Positions 1 through 7,712 of a stretch of 25,570 bases of DNA are shown here, one piece after another. The stretch comes from a virus. The stretch covers positions 1-25,570 of the IMG/VR virus record IMGVR_UViG_3300042345_000148. The stretch is one strand, 5' to 3'. Under the pieces are notes generated by a model that saw nothing but the letters and a program-made list of their open reading frames with translations, did not search any database and had not been told where the DNA came from. Numbering within the stretch: the stretch's first letter is position 1; every line of letters begins with the position of its first letter. A program made the translations under genes and the position numbers.

Positions 1-187
1 CCCCGCCGTGGGCACGGTGATCTGCAACCCGGCTACCGGGGATGTAGCTGTCAGGGTGCATCAGTACGCCGAAATGTATTGGCGTGTCACTTCGAAGGAT
101 GACCGGTCGTGGATCGAAGCTGACCTTGTGGGTTGGGATGTGCTTGTTGATCCCGCTAAAGCGGAAGCGTCACCCGAGAAGGTTTAA
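1..187 (+). CDS. 3' end of an unrecognised phage gene (partial)
   Basis: An open frame enters the window at base 2 and runs 61 codons to TAA at 185-187; its start lies outside the window. The visible part contains the stretches VICNPATGDVAVRV and DDRSWIEADLVGWDVLVD and ends in a charged tail, AKAEASPEKV. It has no membrane segment or signal that I can see and I do not recognise the family. The endolysin TTG start lies only 3 nt after its stop, and the GAGAAGG that would serve as the endolysin ribosome binding site is inside its last codons, so the two genes are probably translated from one message. Being left of the endolysin, it would sit among the small left-end genes of an L5-type genome. 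Confidence 0.65.
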   Translation, partial: PAVGTVICNPATGDVAVRVHQYAEMYWRVTSKDDRSWIEADLVGWDVLVDPAKAEASPEKV

Positions 188-190
188 TCG

Positions 191-1843
191 TTGTTCGGCC
201 CGCCAGGAAGCCGAAAGAGTGTGCCAGAAAAGGTATTAGCCGTACCCCAACCAGACCGAATCCCACAGGAGACCGGGTACTGGTGCGGGCCGGCATCGTG
301 TCAAACAGCCCTCCAAGTGGTTCTCAACGAAGTCATTGAGGAACAAGAACTCGCCAACATGATGGGGACTACCGAAAACGGTACGAACCACATCGGCTTG
401 CTGGCTGATGCTTTGAACGTGAAGGCGCACCATTGTGAGTGGGAGCCGGTGTGGTTGGAGCAAGACCCGCCCACCCCGGCGCAGAAGGAACAGTTCTGGG
501 CTGACCTGAAGGCGAACATCGACGGCGGGTTCCCTATGCCCGCGAACTGGGTGGCCCCACCGGGGAATCACCCGGTGGCGGTGCGCGGTTCGGGTCCTAA
601 CCCTGGTTATTCAGGAACTATTTTTCATTACATCTGCTACGGCGGTTACGCCGAGGATAACGGGACACGTTACGTTTACGTCTACGATTCCGGTTTCTCT
701 CCGTGGCAGTATTGGGTGACGTTCGACCAGTGCGTGAGCCTGATGCCCCCGAAGGGCTATGTGAAAAGTGCTGCTGCACCGGCTGGTGTTCCAACGCTGC
801 CCGGTCCCGCACCCGCACCGCACACACAGGCAGAACTGTTGTCCTACGCAATGGACGAGTCGCTGCCGTTGGAGCGGTACGAAGAACTGCTGCCCGGTGT
901 CCTCAGTTGCCTTGAGGCTTCTCAATGCAACAACGTCGAGCGGATCGCTCAGTGGTTCGCTCAAGTGGGCCATGAGTCCGGTGGCCTGATGTACATGGAG
1001 GAACTGGCTGACGGTTCCCAGTACGAAGGCCGCGAAGACCTGGGTAACACTTCTCCTGGTGATGGTCCGAAGTACAAGGGCCACGGGCCAATTCAAATCA
1101 CCGGTAAGACGAACCATTCGGCTGTATCAGCTTGGGCTTATGGCGAAGGGTACGTCGAGTCACCCGACAAGTTCGTTGTCGAGCCGACGCTGCTGGCTTC
1201 GGATCATTACGGCTTCATGGGGACCGCCTGGTACTGGACGGTTGCTCGCGGTACTCAGATCAATGATGCTGCTGATCGTGAAGACCACGAAACCGTATGC
1301 CGTCTAATCAACGGTGGACTCACGGGCTATGACGACCGTGTGGCCCGCTATGCCAGGGCGAAGGAAGTCGCACCGACTTTCCTCGCTGTCCTACAATCCG
1401 GCCCGCCAGAAACCGGAGATGACCTTTTGAGCGCCCTGACCCCAGAGGAACAGAAAGAAGTTCTGTTCCTCGTCAGAATCCTCGCGGACGAACGGTTCCC
1501 GTCCAGGTCACCGTTCCGGCACATCAATGAGGGTCCGGTGGACACCGTGGCCGGCATGACCCTCAACACCGACGCAAGCTCGCACATCATGTTGGTGATC
1601 CGGCTCGCGGAGCTGGGTGACACGGGTGCGCTCGATCTGTTGAACGAGATCGCAACCAACACGGACCCTGATAGGTCTGGTGATGCGAAGTTGGCTTCGC
1701 GGGTGTTGACCGCTTTGCGTGCATCACAAACCGTCGACCAGACCGTGTACGACCCCCGGCCCGCCGCCGCCCCACCGGCTCCTGCGGCACCGCCCCCGGC
1801 CCCTAAGCCGGTGCGTCCCGCAGGGGCACGCTGGCGGCTGTAA
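191..1843 (+). CDS. lysA: Endolysin (LysA): C39-like peptidase plus GH19 muramidase
   Basis: Peptidoglycan hydrolase that degrades the host wall at the end of infection. Seen: an N-terminal papain-like peptidase of the C39-like type, with Cys32 in YWCGPAS, His146 in HYICYGGY and Asp166 in VYDSG as the likely triad; a Pro/Ala linker around 195-212; a GH19 chitinase-like domain at about 225-395 with FAQVGHESGG (catalytic Glu262), YEGREDLGNT and YKGHGPIQITG; then a helical C-terminal region (about 413-505) and a Pro/Ala-rich tail. L5-type LysA proteins are known to combine peptidase, glycosidase and cell-wall-binding parts, and 550 residues is usual for a three-part enzyme. The TTG at 191 has GAAGG 8 nt upstream; the in-frame GTG at 221 is a possible alternative and would keep all catalytic residues. 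The C-terminal region may bind the wall, which is inference. The stop overlaps the next start (TAATG). Confidence 0.93.
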   Translation: MFGPPGSRKSVPEKVLAVPQPDRIPQETGYWCGPASCQTALQVVLNEVIEEQELANMMGTTENGTNHIGLLADALNVKAHHCEWEPVWLEQDPPTPAQKEQFWADLKANIDGGFPMPANWVAPPGNHPVAVRGSGPNPGYSGTIFHYICYGGYAEDNGTRYVYVYDSGFSPWQYWVTFDQCVSLMPPKGYVKSAAAPAGVPTLPGPAPAPHTQAELLSYAMDESLPLERYEELLPGVLSCLEASQCNNVERIAQWFAQVGHESGGLMYMEELADGSQYEGREDLGNTSPGDGPKYKGHGPIQITGKTNHSAVSAWAYGEGYVESPDKFVVEPTLLASDHYGFMGTAWYWTVARGTQINDAADREDHETVCRLINGGLTGYDDRVARYARAKEVAPTFLAVLQSGPPETGDDLLSALTPEEQKEVLFLVRILADERFPSRSPFRHINEGPVDTVAGMTLNTDASSHIMLVIRLAELGDTGALDLLNEIATNTDPDRSGDAKLASRVLTALRASQTVDQTVYDPRPAAAPPAPAAPPPAPKPVRPAGARWRL

Positions 1844-2313
1844 TGGCCGGGGTGCCACCCATGATCCAGAACGCCTTTGGTGTTCGGACATGGGGTGACC
1901 TTCGGGCCATGATCCACTCCGGTGGACCCGCTATCAGTTCACTGTTGGTGGGTTGGAACATCGTTGATGACAACAAGGCCACCCTGATCGCCGGCCTGCT
2001 CGTCGCGTTGGCTTCACCGTTGGCTGCTTACCCCGAAGCTGAAAATAATTTTCGTAAGTGGCTTTATGGGGTTGTGGCTGCGGTTCAGGCTGTGCTGATC
2101 GGTGTGGTGGGTGTTGTTGATTCGCCGTGGGTTGATCTGCTGGGGTCCGCGTTGGCGATCCTGGGTGGGATGGTGGCGAGTGCGAATACCACTACCTCAA
2201 CTGGGGTTATTGCGGTAAATAGTCGCGCACCAGACCATTCTGGTAATTCGGTTGTTCCGGTGGTGACGGAACAGCCACATTCCCTGAACACAGGTGGGTG
2301 GCGTGGGCTATGA
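1843..2313 (+). CDS. Putative holin, multi-pass membrane protein
   Basis: A 156-residue protein with three hydrophobic stretches: about 46-63 (ATLIAGLLVALASPLAA), 73-92 (WLYGVVAAVQAVLIGVVGVV) and 97-114 (VDLLGSALAILGGMVASA), then a polar Ser/Thr/Pro-rich tail of about 40 residues. Its place directly after the endolysin (the ATG shares its A with the LysA stop) and its topology fit a holin, which would form inner-membrane lesions and time lysis. An in-frame ATG at 1861 is an alternative start and would leave every membrane segment intact. The first 45 residues are amphipathic and polar rather than a signal sequence. Assignment as the holin rests on position and topology only; the two small membrane proteins that follow could share or hold that role. 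Confidence 0.7.
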   Translation: MAGVPPMIQNAFGVRTWGDLRAMIHSGGPAISSLLVGWNIVDDNKATLIAGLLVALASPLAAYPEAENNFRKWLYGVVAAVQAVLIGVVGVVDSPWVDLLGSALAILGGMVASANTTTSTGVIAVNSRAPDHSGNSVVPVVTEQPHSLNTGGWRGL

Positions 2314-2492
2314 CCATGCAAATCAAAACCTTGCTAGCCGGGGTTGTCGGCGTGGTGTGGTTCGGGTCCTACATCCTCAAAGGGATTAAACCGGAGATTG
2401 ATTTGGGTTTAGCCCCTGACGCTCTGATGACAACGGTGGCCGGTTGGTGGTTCAACGAAGCCCGCAAGGAGGGCAATGAAGCCGAAGAATGA
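2310..2492 (+). CDS. Small membrane protein of the lysis block
   Basis: A 60-residue protein whose ATG overlaps the stop of the preceding holin candidate (ATGA). One clear membrane helix spans about residues 7-24 (TLLAGVVGVVWFGSYILK), and a second weakly hydrophobic stretch spans about 32-48 (LGLAPDALMTTVAGWWF), followed by a charged tail, NEARKEGNEAEE. An in-frame GTG at 2298 would give a longer form (MAWAMTMQ); I chose 2310 because of the tight overlap. Actinophage lysis blocks often carry two or more small membrane proteins beside the endolysin, and this could be a second holin or an antiholin-like regulator. No experiment or family match visible here distinguishes those options. Confidence 0.65.
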   Translation: MTMQIKTLLAGVVGVVWFGSYILKGIKPEIDLGLAPDALMTTVAGWWFNEARKEGNEAEE

Positions 2493-2769
2493 CGTGATGA
2501 CGTTGATATTCCTCATCATTGGGTTACTCGCAGCCGCCGATCTGGTGTTCGTGCAACTGCGGCAGCAGGCCAACGAGGACAACGCACGGGAGAAGCTGAA
2601 CTGTGTGGTTGAGGTTGTTGAGGCTGCCAGGGCGAACGTCGCTTACAACAACCAGCGCGACTTGGCGTTGCGTGCGTTCGTAGAGTCCGGTAACGGTGCG
2701 GAACTGAGGGTGGTTTTGTCCACACCCCCTCCCCCGTTCCCTCAGTGTGAGATCGCGTGGGAGAAGTGA
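2476..2769 (+). CDS. Single-pass membrane protein of the lysis block
   Basis: A 97-residue protein beginning MKPKNDVMTLIFLIIGLLAA: a short positive start, one membrane helix at about 8-25, then a helical soluble part rich in Gln, Asn, Ala and Arg, and a Pro run (STPPPPFPQC). This N-in, C-out layout is like i-spanins and like the single-pass proteins often found with actinophage endolysins, but no partner outer-membrane lipoprotein is expected or seen. The gene overlaps its upstream neighbour by 17 nt. AAGGAGGG lies only 3-4 nt before ATG 2476, an unusually short gap, so ATG 2497 is a possible alternative start, although it would trim the positive N-terminus. A lysis role is inferred from position. 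Confidence 0.6.
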   Translation: MKPKNDVMTLIFLIIGLLAAADLVFVQLRQQANEDNAREKLNCVVEVVEAARANVAYNNQRDLALRAFVESGNGAELRVVLSTPPPPFPQCEIAWEK

Positions 2770-3005
2770 TGCACCGTAACGATGTGGAACTGCCGCCTCG
2801 CTGGTGGTCAGGGTTTCAGCGTTCACCGGAACACCGTCACAGGTGGGATCACGGTGACTGCTGCGGAGAAGACGGTCTGGTTGTGCAGATGTGTTTCGAG
2901 GGGATGCCGTCAGGTGTCCGCTTTCGGGGCGGCTGGATCAACAACCACCACACAAGTGTGACCGTAGGAACTGAAGTGGAACGTAAATACACATGGCGGC
3001 GATAA
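2769..3005 (+). CDS. Small Cys/His/Trp-rich protein, function unknown
   Basis: A 78-residue protein starting at the ATG that overlaps the preceding stop (TGATG), with GGGAGAA a few bases upstream. The first half holds clustered metal-ligand-like residues (RHRWDHGDCCGED) and many Trp; the second half looks like short beta strands ending VERKYTWRR. I do not recognise it. It sits between the lysis block and the terminase, a place where some phages keep a small terminase subunit, but it is short, has no helix-turn-helix that I can see, and I do not call it TerS. The His/Cys cluster could bind zinc. A 26-nt gap follows before the TerL start. Confidence 0.6.
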   Translation: MHRNDVELPPRWWSGFQRSPEHRHRWDHGDCCGEDGLVVQMCFEGMPSGVRFRGGWINNHHTSVTVGTEVERKYTWRR

Positions 3006-3031
3006 CCGTCATCTAACGGAAGGGGCGGGGA

Positions 3032-4696
3032 GTGACAGTCGAACTACTCCCCGCTCCCCCGCACATCTCCGGGCCGTCCTGGCGTAAAACCCTTGAAGGG
3101 CAATGGTGGTTGCCTGAGAAGACCCTTGGTTGGGGTGTGCTGAACTGGTGGGCCCAGTACGTCAAAACACCCGGTGGGGATCATGCCGGTGAGGCGTTCA
3201 TGCCCACTTTGGAGCAGGCCCGGTGGGCTCTGTGGTGGTACGCGGTCGATGACGCCGGCCGGTACGCGTACCGCAACGGTGTGCTACGCAGGATGAAGGG
3301 TTGGGGGAAGGACCCGCTAGCCGCCGCTTTGGCGCTCGTGGAGTTGTGCGGCCCAGTGGCCTTCGACAAGTTCGATGCGTCGGGCAGCCCGGTCGGTAAA
3401 CGCCGGCACGCGGCGTGGGTTCAGATAGTCGCCGTGTCCCAGGAACAAACCAAAAATACGATGTCCTTGTTCCCGGTGATGGTGTCCTCTCAGTTAAAAG
3501 AGGACTACACACTTGAAGTGAATAAGACCATCATTTACTCAGAGGCTGGTGGCCGTATCGAAGCGGTCACCTCGTCCCCGTATTCGATGGAGGGCAACCG
3601 GCCCACCCTGGTGATCCGTAACGAGACTCAGTGGTGGCAGGAAGCCAATGACGGCCACGATCTGGCCGGCGTGATCGAAGGTAACGTCACTAAGATTCCC
3701 GGTTCCAGGGTGCTGTCGATTTGTAACGCACACATCCCCGGTGAGGACAGTGTGGCTGAGCGTGACTACGACGCGTGGCAGTCTGTGCAGTCCGGTGACG
3801 CAGTCGATGTCGGCACCCTGTACGACGCTCTGGAAGCACCAGCAGACACCCCTGTGTCGGAGATACCGTCTGAACGGGAAAACCCTGAGGGGTACACAGA
3901 GGGTGTTGCGAAGCTCCGGGAGGGCATTGAGATAGCCCGTGGGGATTCGGTGTGGCTCCCGGTGGACACCATCGTTGAATCGGTTTTGGATGTTCGTAAC
4001 CCGGTCACGGAGTCGCGGCGTAAGTTCCTGAATCAGGTCAACGCGCATGAGGATTCGTGGATCGCCCCGTATGAGTGGGATGCGGTTGCGGACCCCACAG
4101 CGAAGCTGGTACCCGGTGACAGGATCACCTTGGGGTTCGACGGGTCGAAATCCAATGACTGGACCGCTCTGGTTGCGTGCCGTGTCGAGGACGGCTGTTT
4201 GTTCTTGATCGGTGTGTGGAACCCAGAGAAGTACGACGGGCAGATACCCCGCGAGGACGTTGACGCTGTGGTGCGTTCGTGTTTCGAACGGTACGAGGTG
4301 GTGGCGTTTCGGGCAGATGTCAAAGAGTTCGAATCGTATGTGGATGCGTGGTCCCGTGATTTCAAGAAGCAGATCAAGGTCAACGCCTCACCGAATAACC
4401 CAATCGCTTTTGATATGCGCGGTCAGACGAAACGGTTCTCTTTTGATTGCGAAAAGTTTTTGGACGCGGTGTTGGAGGAGGAGTTGTCGCACAGCGCCAA
4501 TGTGACGTTGCGTCAGCACGTCCTTAATGCCCGCCGGTACCCGACGACGTACGACGCGATTTCTATCAGGAAAGCGTCGAAGGATTCATCGAAAAAGATC
4601 GACGCCGCTGTGTGCTGTGTTCTGGCGTTCGGTGCTCGTCAAGATTTCCTGATGTCCAAGCGAAACCGATCCAGAAAGGTGGCGGTTATTCAGTGA
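3032..4696 (+). CDS. Terminase, large subunit (TerL)
   Basis: ATP-driven motor and nuclease that packages DNA into the prohead through the portal. Seen in 554 residues: an N-terminal ATPase with the P-loop-like RRMKGWGKDP at about 86-95, a Walker B-like TLVIRNET at 192-199 (Glu198), and a C-terminal RNase H-like nuclease domain starting ITLGFDGSKSNDWTALVA, with Asp370, probably Asp429 (FRADVKEF) and Asp524 (KKIDAAVCCVLAF) as metal ligands. Length and order match L5-type TerL. The GTG start has a GGAAGGGGCGGGG ribosome-binding region just upstream. Oddity: the P-loop has Asp where Ser or Thr usually follows the Lys. The stop overlaps the start of the HNH gene. No small terminase subunit is recognisable next to it. 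Confidence 0.95.
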   Translation: MTVELLPAPPHISGPSWRKTLEGQWWLPEKTLGWGVLNWWAQYVKTPGGDHAGEAFMPTLEQARWALWWYAVDDAGRYAYRNGVLRRMKGWGKDPLAAALALVELCGPVAFDKFDASGSPVGKRRHAAWVQIVAVSQEQTKNTMSLFPVMVSSQLKEDYTLEVNKTIIYSEAGGRIEAVTSSPYSMEGNRPTLVIRNETQWWQEANDGHDLAGVIEGNVTKIPGSRVLSICNAHIPGEDSVAERDYDAWQSVQSGDAVDVGTLYDALEAPADTPVSEIPSERENPEGYTEGVAKLREGIEIARGDSVWLPVDTIVESVLDVRNPVTESRRKFLNQVNAHEDSWIAPYEWDAVADPTAKLVPGDRITLGFDGSKSNDWTALVACRVEDGCLFLIGVWNPEKYDGQIPREDVDAVVRSCFERYEVVAFRADVKEFESYVDAWSRDFKKQIKVNASPNNPIAFDMRGQTKRFSFDCEKFLDAVLEEELSHSANVTLRQHVLNARRYPTTYDAISIRKASKDSSKKIDAAVCCVLAFGARQDFLMSKRNRSRKVAVIQ

Positions 4697-5166
4697 CGTG
4701 TTCATTTGAAGGTTGCGACCGCCCTAACCGTTCGTATGGGTTGTGCGAGTCGCATCGTATCCAGCAGAAACGCCACGGCCGGCTCTGGCCTGTAGGGGAA
4801 AAGCCTGAGCGCACAGTGGAAGAGTGGCTACAGTTTGCTACACCTGACGGTGATTGCATGTTGTTCAAGCCGCACCTGAAGGCAAAGTACCCCAACGTGT
4901 ATGTGAAGTCGCTGGGCACTTGCGTAGGTGTCCACAAGGTTGTGTGGGCTCTGCATACGGGTGGCCCCATTACAGGTGTTCACATTCATCACACTTGCGG
5001 TCAGTCTAAGTGCATCAATCCTGCCCATCTTGAACGTGCTTCTGCTGCTGAGAACACCTTGGAGATGTTGGCTAGAGCGGACTACGAGGCTGAGATTGCG
5101 CGGTTGCAGTTGAGGATCGTGGAGCTTGAGGCTGAACTAGAAGGAGTTACAAGTGGCAGCCGTTGA
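4693..5166 (+). CDS. HNH endonuclease between terminase and portal
   Basis: A 157-residue protein starting at GTG 4693, overlapping the TerL stop (GTGA), with GAAAGGTGG about 10 nt upstream. It begins with a zinc-finger-like CSFEGC...C...H cluster (Cys3, Cys8, Cys18, His21), followed by a conserved HNH block: VHKVVWALHTG at 80-90 and HIHHTCGQSKCINPAHLE at 97-114, with His99/His100 and the CINPAHL motif typical of phage free-standing HNH nucleases. The C-terminus is a short heptad helix (YEAEIARLQLRIVELEAELE). Such genes often act as homing endonucleases, and HNH proteins near TerL can also assist packaging in some phages; either is possible here. Its end overlaps the portal start by 14 nt, so it is well embedded in the operon. 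Confidence 0.88.
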   Translation: MTCSFEGCDRPNRSYGLCESHRIQQKRHGRLWPVGEKPERTVEEWLQFATPDGDCMLFKPHLKAKYPNVYVKSLGTCVGVHKVVWALHTGGPITGVHIHHTCGQSKCINPAHLERASAAENTLEMLARADYEAEIARLQLRIVELEAELEGVTSGSR

Positions 5167-6553
5167 TATTGAGAAGCAACGCGATGAGATGCTCAACCTG
5201 TTCGAAGAGCGTCAGGCTGGTTTGAAGGACGCGAAGGCGTATTACGACGCGGAGCGCCGGCCGGACGCTATTGGTATCGCGGTCCCCCCTGAGATGCGGA
5301 ATTTGCTCGCCCATGTTGGTTATCCCCGCCTGTACATCGACTCCATTGCGGAGCGCCAGGAGGTCGAGGGTTTCCGCATGGGCGGGAACGATTCCGCCGA
5401 TGACGAGTTGTGGGATTGGTGGAAAGCCAACAACCTGGATATCGAAGCGACGTTGGGTCACACGGATGCGTTGATCTACGGGACTTCGTACATCACGGTG
5501 GCTGCCCCGGACCCGTCTGTGGATTTGAACGTGGACCCGAATGTTCCGATGATTCGGGTGGAACCGCCCACCGCTTTGACAGCGGTGATTGACACCCGCA
5601 CTAAGGATGTGACCCAGGCGATCCGCGCTATCTATGACGAGGATCAGACTGAGGTCATTGCCTGCACTTTGTATTTGCCTGATCAGACTGTGCAGTGGAT
5701 CAGGGAGCAGGGGTCTTGGAAGGTTCTGACGAGGGTGGCGCACGGCATGATGATGGTGCCGGTGATCCCCTTGGCGAACCGCACTAGGTTGTCCGATTTG
5801 TATGGCAGCAGCGAGATTACGCCTGAGCTACGCAGCGTGACTGATGCTGCCGCCCGCATTTTGATGGACATGCAGGGGACGGCTGAGTTGATGGCGATCC
5901 CGCAAAGGTTGATTTTCGGTGTTAAACCGGAGGACCTGGGTATTGACCCTGAGACTGGGGAGAAACTTTATAACGCTTACATGGCGAGAATATTAGGATT
6001 TGAGGACCCGGATGCAAAAGCGCAGCAATTCAGTGCCGCCGAATTGCGTAACTTCGTTGATGCTCTTGATGCACTTGACAGGAAAGCAGCAGCTTACACA
6101 GGGCTCCCGCCTCAATATTTGTCTACGTCTTCTGACAACCCGGCTAGTGCGGAGGCTATTAAATCCTCTGAATCCCGGTTGGTGAAGAAGACTGAGCGGA
6201 AGAACAAGATTTTTGGTGGTGCGTGGGAGCAGGCTATGCGTGTTGCTTACCGGGCTATGAAGGGTGGCACTGAGGTTCCCCCGGATATGTACCGGATGGA
6301 AACGGTGTGGCGTGACCCCAGCACCCCGACGTATGCCGCTAAGGCTGACGCTGCGGTGAAGCTGTATGCGAACGGTATGGGTGTTATCCCGCGTGAGCGT
6401 GCCCGTATTGATATGGGTTACTCAATTACTGAGCGTGATGAGATGCGTACGTGGGATGAGGAAGCCGATCCGATGCAGGCGTTGGCGGGGATGGTTGCCC
6501 CGCCTAGGGCTACACCGCAGCAGCCTAAAGCGCCGGCTGGGGATGATCAGTGA
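5153..6553 (+). CDS. Portal protein
   Basis: A 466-residue protein of the SPP1 gp6-like portal family, which forms the dodecameric ring at one capsid vertex through which DNA enters and leaves. Recognisable stretches are PPEMRNLLAHVGYPRLYIDS near the N-terminus, DALIYGTSYITVAAPDP, the clip/stem region around IPLANRTRLSDLYGSSEI, and AYTGLPPQYLSTSSDNPASA followed by a long helix (EAIKSSESRLVKKTERKN). The GTG start at 5153 has AAGGAG at 5141-5146 and lies inside the end of the HNH gene. Its own stop overlaps the next start (GTGA). Length and position directly after the terminase module are standard for L5-type phages. Confidence 0.95.
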   Translation: MAAVDIEKQRDEMLNLFEERQAGLKDAKAYYDAERRPDAIGIAVPPEMRNLLAHVGYPRLYIDSIAERQEVEGFRMGGNDSADDELWDWWKANNLDIEATLGHTDALIYGTSYITVAAPDPSVDLNVDPNVPMIRVEPPTALTAVIDTRTKDVTQAIRAIYDEDQTEVIACTLYLPDQTVQWIREQGSWKVLTRVAHGMMMVPVIPLANRTRLSDLYGSSEITPELRSVTDAAARILMDMQGTAELMAIPQRLIFGVKPEDLGIDPETGEKLYNAYMARILGFEDPDAKAQQFSAAELRNFVDALDALDRKAAAYTGLPPQYLSTSSDNPASAEAIKSSESRLVKKTERKNKIFGGAWEQAMRVAYRAMKGGTEVPPDMYRMETVWRDPSTPTYAAKADAAVKLYANGMGVIPRERARIDMGYSITERDEMRTWDEEADPMQALAGMVAPPRATPQQPKAPAGDDQ

Positions 6554-7668
6554 CCGCCCCGCAGCAGCCACAGGACGTTGAGCGGTACGGGGCGTTACAG
6601 GCTGCTGTAGCGGCTGCCGCCGCCGCCTATGCCACACAGTTCGCGACGTTGTTCGCGCCTGCACCGTTGTCCACTGTGGAGTGGGTGAAGATGTTGGCGT
6701 TGATGTACCCGAAGATCGCGGAGTTCCGGTTCAGGTCAGCGGATTTGGCCCGCGAGTTCTACGACGTGGAGAGGGCTGCGTTCTTCCCGGAGTTACCTCC
6801 GGTGGAGCAGTGGATTGAGCCGTTTGAGTTCGAATGGTTCGTGAAGGACATGGAGCCGGTGCGTAAGGCGATGGTGGTTGAGAAAGCCACCCCGTCTGCG
6901 CGAGGGCAGTTCGTTCTCCAAGCTGTTCGTGAGGTTCAGAACGGCGGTCGCAGACAGACCATCAACGCCGTGAGTACGGATGTTGAGGTCGCTGATTTCC
7001 TTTCCGGTGAGCAGCCGGCCCCTGAGCCGGTGGTGTTGGAGAGGACCGATTTACCTGAGAAACCGAAGCCGGTTCCTCGTGAGGTTTCGTGGATGGAACC
7101 ACGGAAATCCAAGCTGGCGTACAACTTCAGGTTGAGTAACCCGCAGCCGGTCCAGGCTGAACCTGAGATTGAGTACACAGGCCCGAAGTTGGTTCGGTCT
7201 TCAGGAGAGACACGGCCAATCCAAGGTTGGGCCAGGGTAGCCACCGGGCGCGAAACATGCGCGTGGTGTCTGATGCTGGTTTCTCGTGGCGCTGTGTACG
7301 GTTCGGCTACTTCCGCAGGGTTGAGGTTGGACGACGAGTCAGCTAAGGACGCGATCCTTGGCGGCACGGATGTTTCAGATTTGATGAACGAGTGGCACAT
7401 CGGTTGTGACTGTTTGGTTGTGCCCGTGTTCGACCTCAATAACTGGTCCGGTAAGGCTGCGAAGGACCGGGCTTTGGAGTTGTGGGTCGAGGCCGACGAG
7501 GAAGCCGAAAGGTTTGTCGAGGAGAACCCCGGAAGGGTTCACAAGACCGGTAAGAAAAGGGGTTCCCCGTATACCAAGAACGAGGAAATCCAGTTAGCAC
7601 TTCGCCGCAAGATTGATCGCGGTGAGATCAGTTCCCAAGAGTGGGCAGTCTTGAGTGAGGCTGCCTAG
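6550..7668 (+). CDS. MuF-like minor capsid protein / capsid maturation protein
   Basis: A 372-residue protein translated from the GTG overlapping the portal stop. The N-terminal half is helical (AAVAAAAAAYATQFATLFAP); the C-terminal part has the MuF-type signature GWARVATGRETCAWCLMLVS (about 226-245) with Cys237 and Cys240, followed by EWHIGCDCLVVPVFD with His283, Cys286 and Cys288, a likely metal site. In L5-type genomes this position is annotated as capsid maturation protease or MuF-like; the sequence shows the MuF domain but does not prove protease activity. A Pro/Glu-rich stretch at about 150-215 separates the halves and looks like a linker. The C-terminal tail is basic then helical (HKTGKKRGSPYTKNEE). 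MuF proteins usually sit inside the prohead near the portal. Confidence 0.85.
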   Translation: MTAPQQPQDVERYGALQAAVAAAAAAYATQFATLFAPAPLSTVEWVKMLALMYPKIAEFRFRSADLAREFYDVERAAFFPELPPVEQWIEPFEFEWFVKDMEPVRKAMVVEKATPSARGQFVLQAVREVQNGGRRQTINAVSTDVEVADFLSGEQPAPEPVVLERTDLPEKPKPVPREVSWMEPRKSKLAYNFRLSNPQPVQAEPEIEYTGPKLVRSSGETRPIQGWARVATGRETCAWCLMLVSRGAVYGSATSAGLRLDDESAKDAILGGTDVSDLMNEWHIGCDCLVVPVFDLNNWSGKAAKDRALELWVEADEEAERFVEENPGRVHKTGKKRGSPYTKNEEIQLALRRKIDRGEISSQEWAVLSEAA

Positions 7669-7674
7669 CCCGCC

Positions 7675-7691
7675 GAGCCCTTGATGGGCTC
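7675..7691 (+). other. Short RNA hairpin between MuF-like and scaffold genes
   Basis: GAGCCC (7675-7680) and GGGCTC (7686-7691) form a perfect 6-bp stem with a TTGAT loop in the 44-nt gap upstream of the scaffold gene. No T run follows, so it is not a classical terminator. The scaffold ribosome binding site (GGAGG) is about 12 nt downstream and stays free. It could set message stability or mark a processing site; the effect is unknown. Confidence 0.45.
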
Positions 7692-7712
7692 CAACCCGCC
7701 CAGGAGGCGAAA

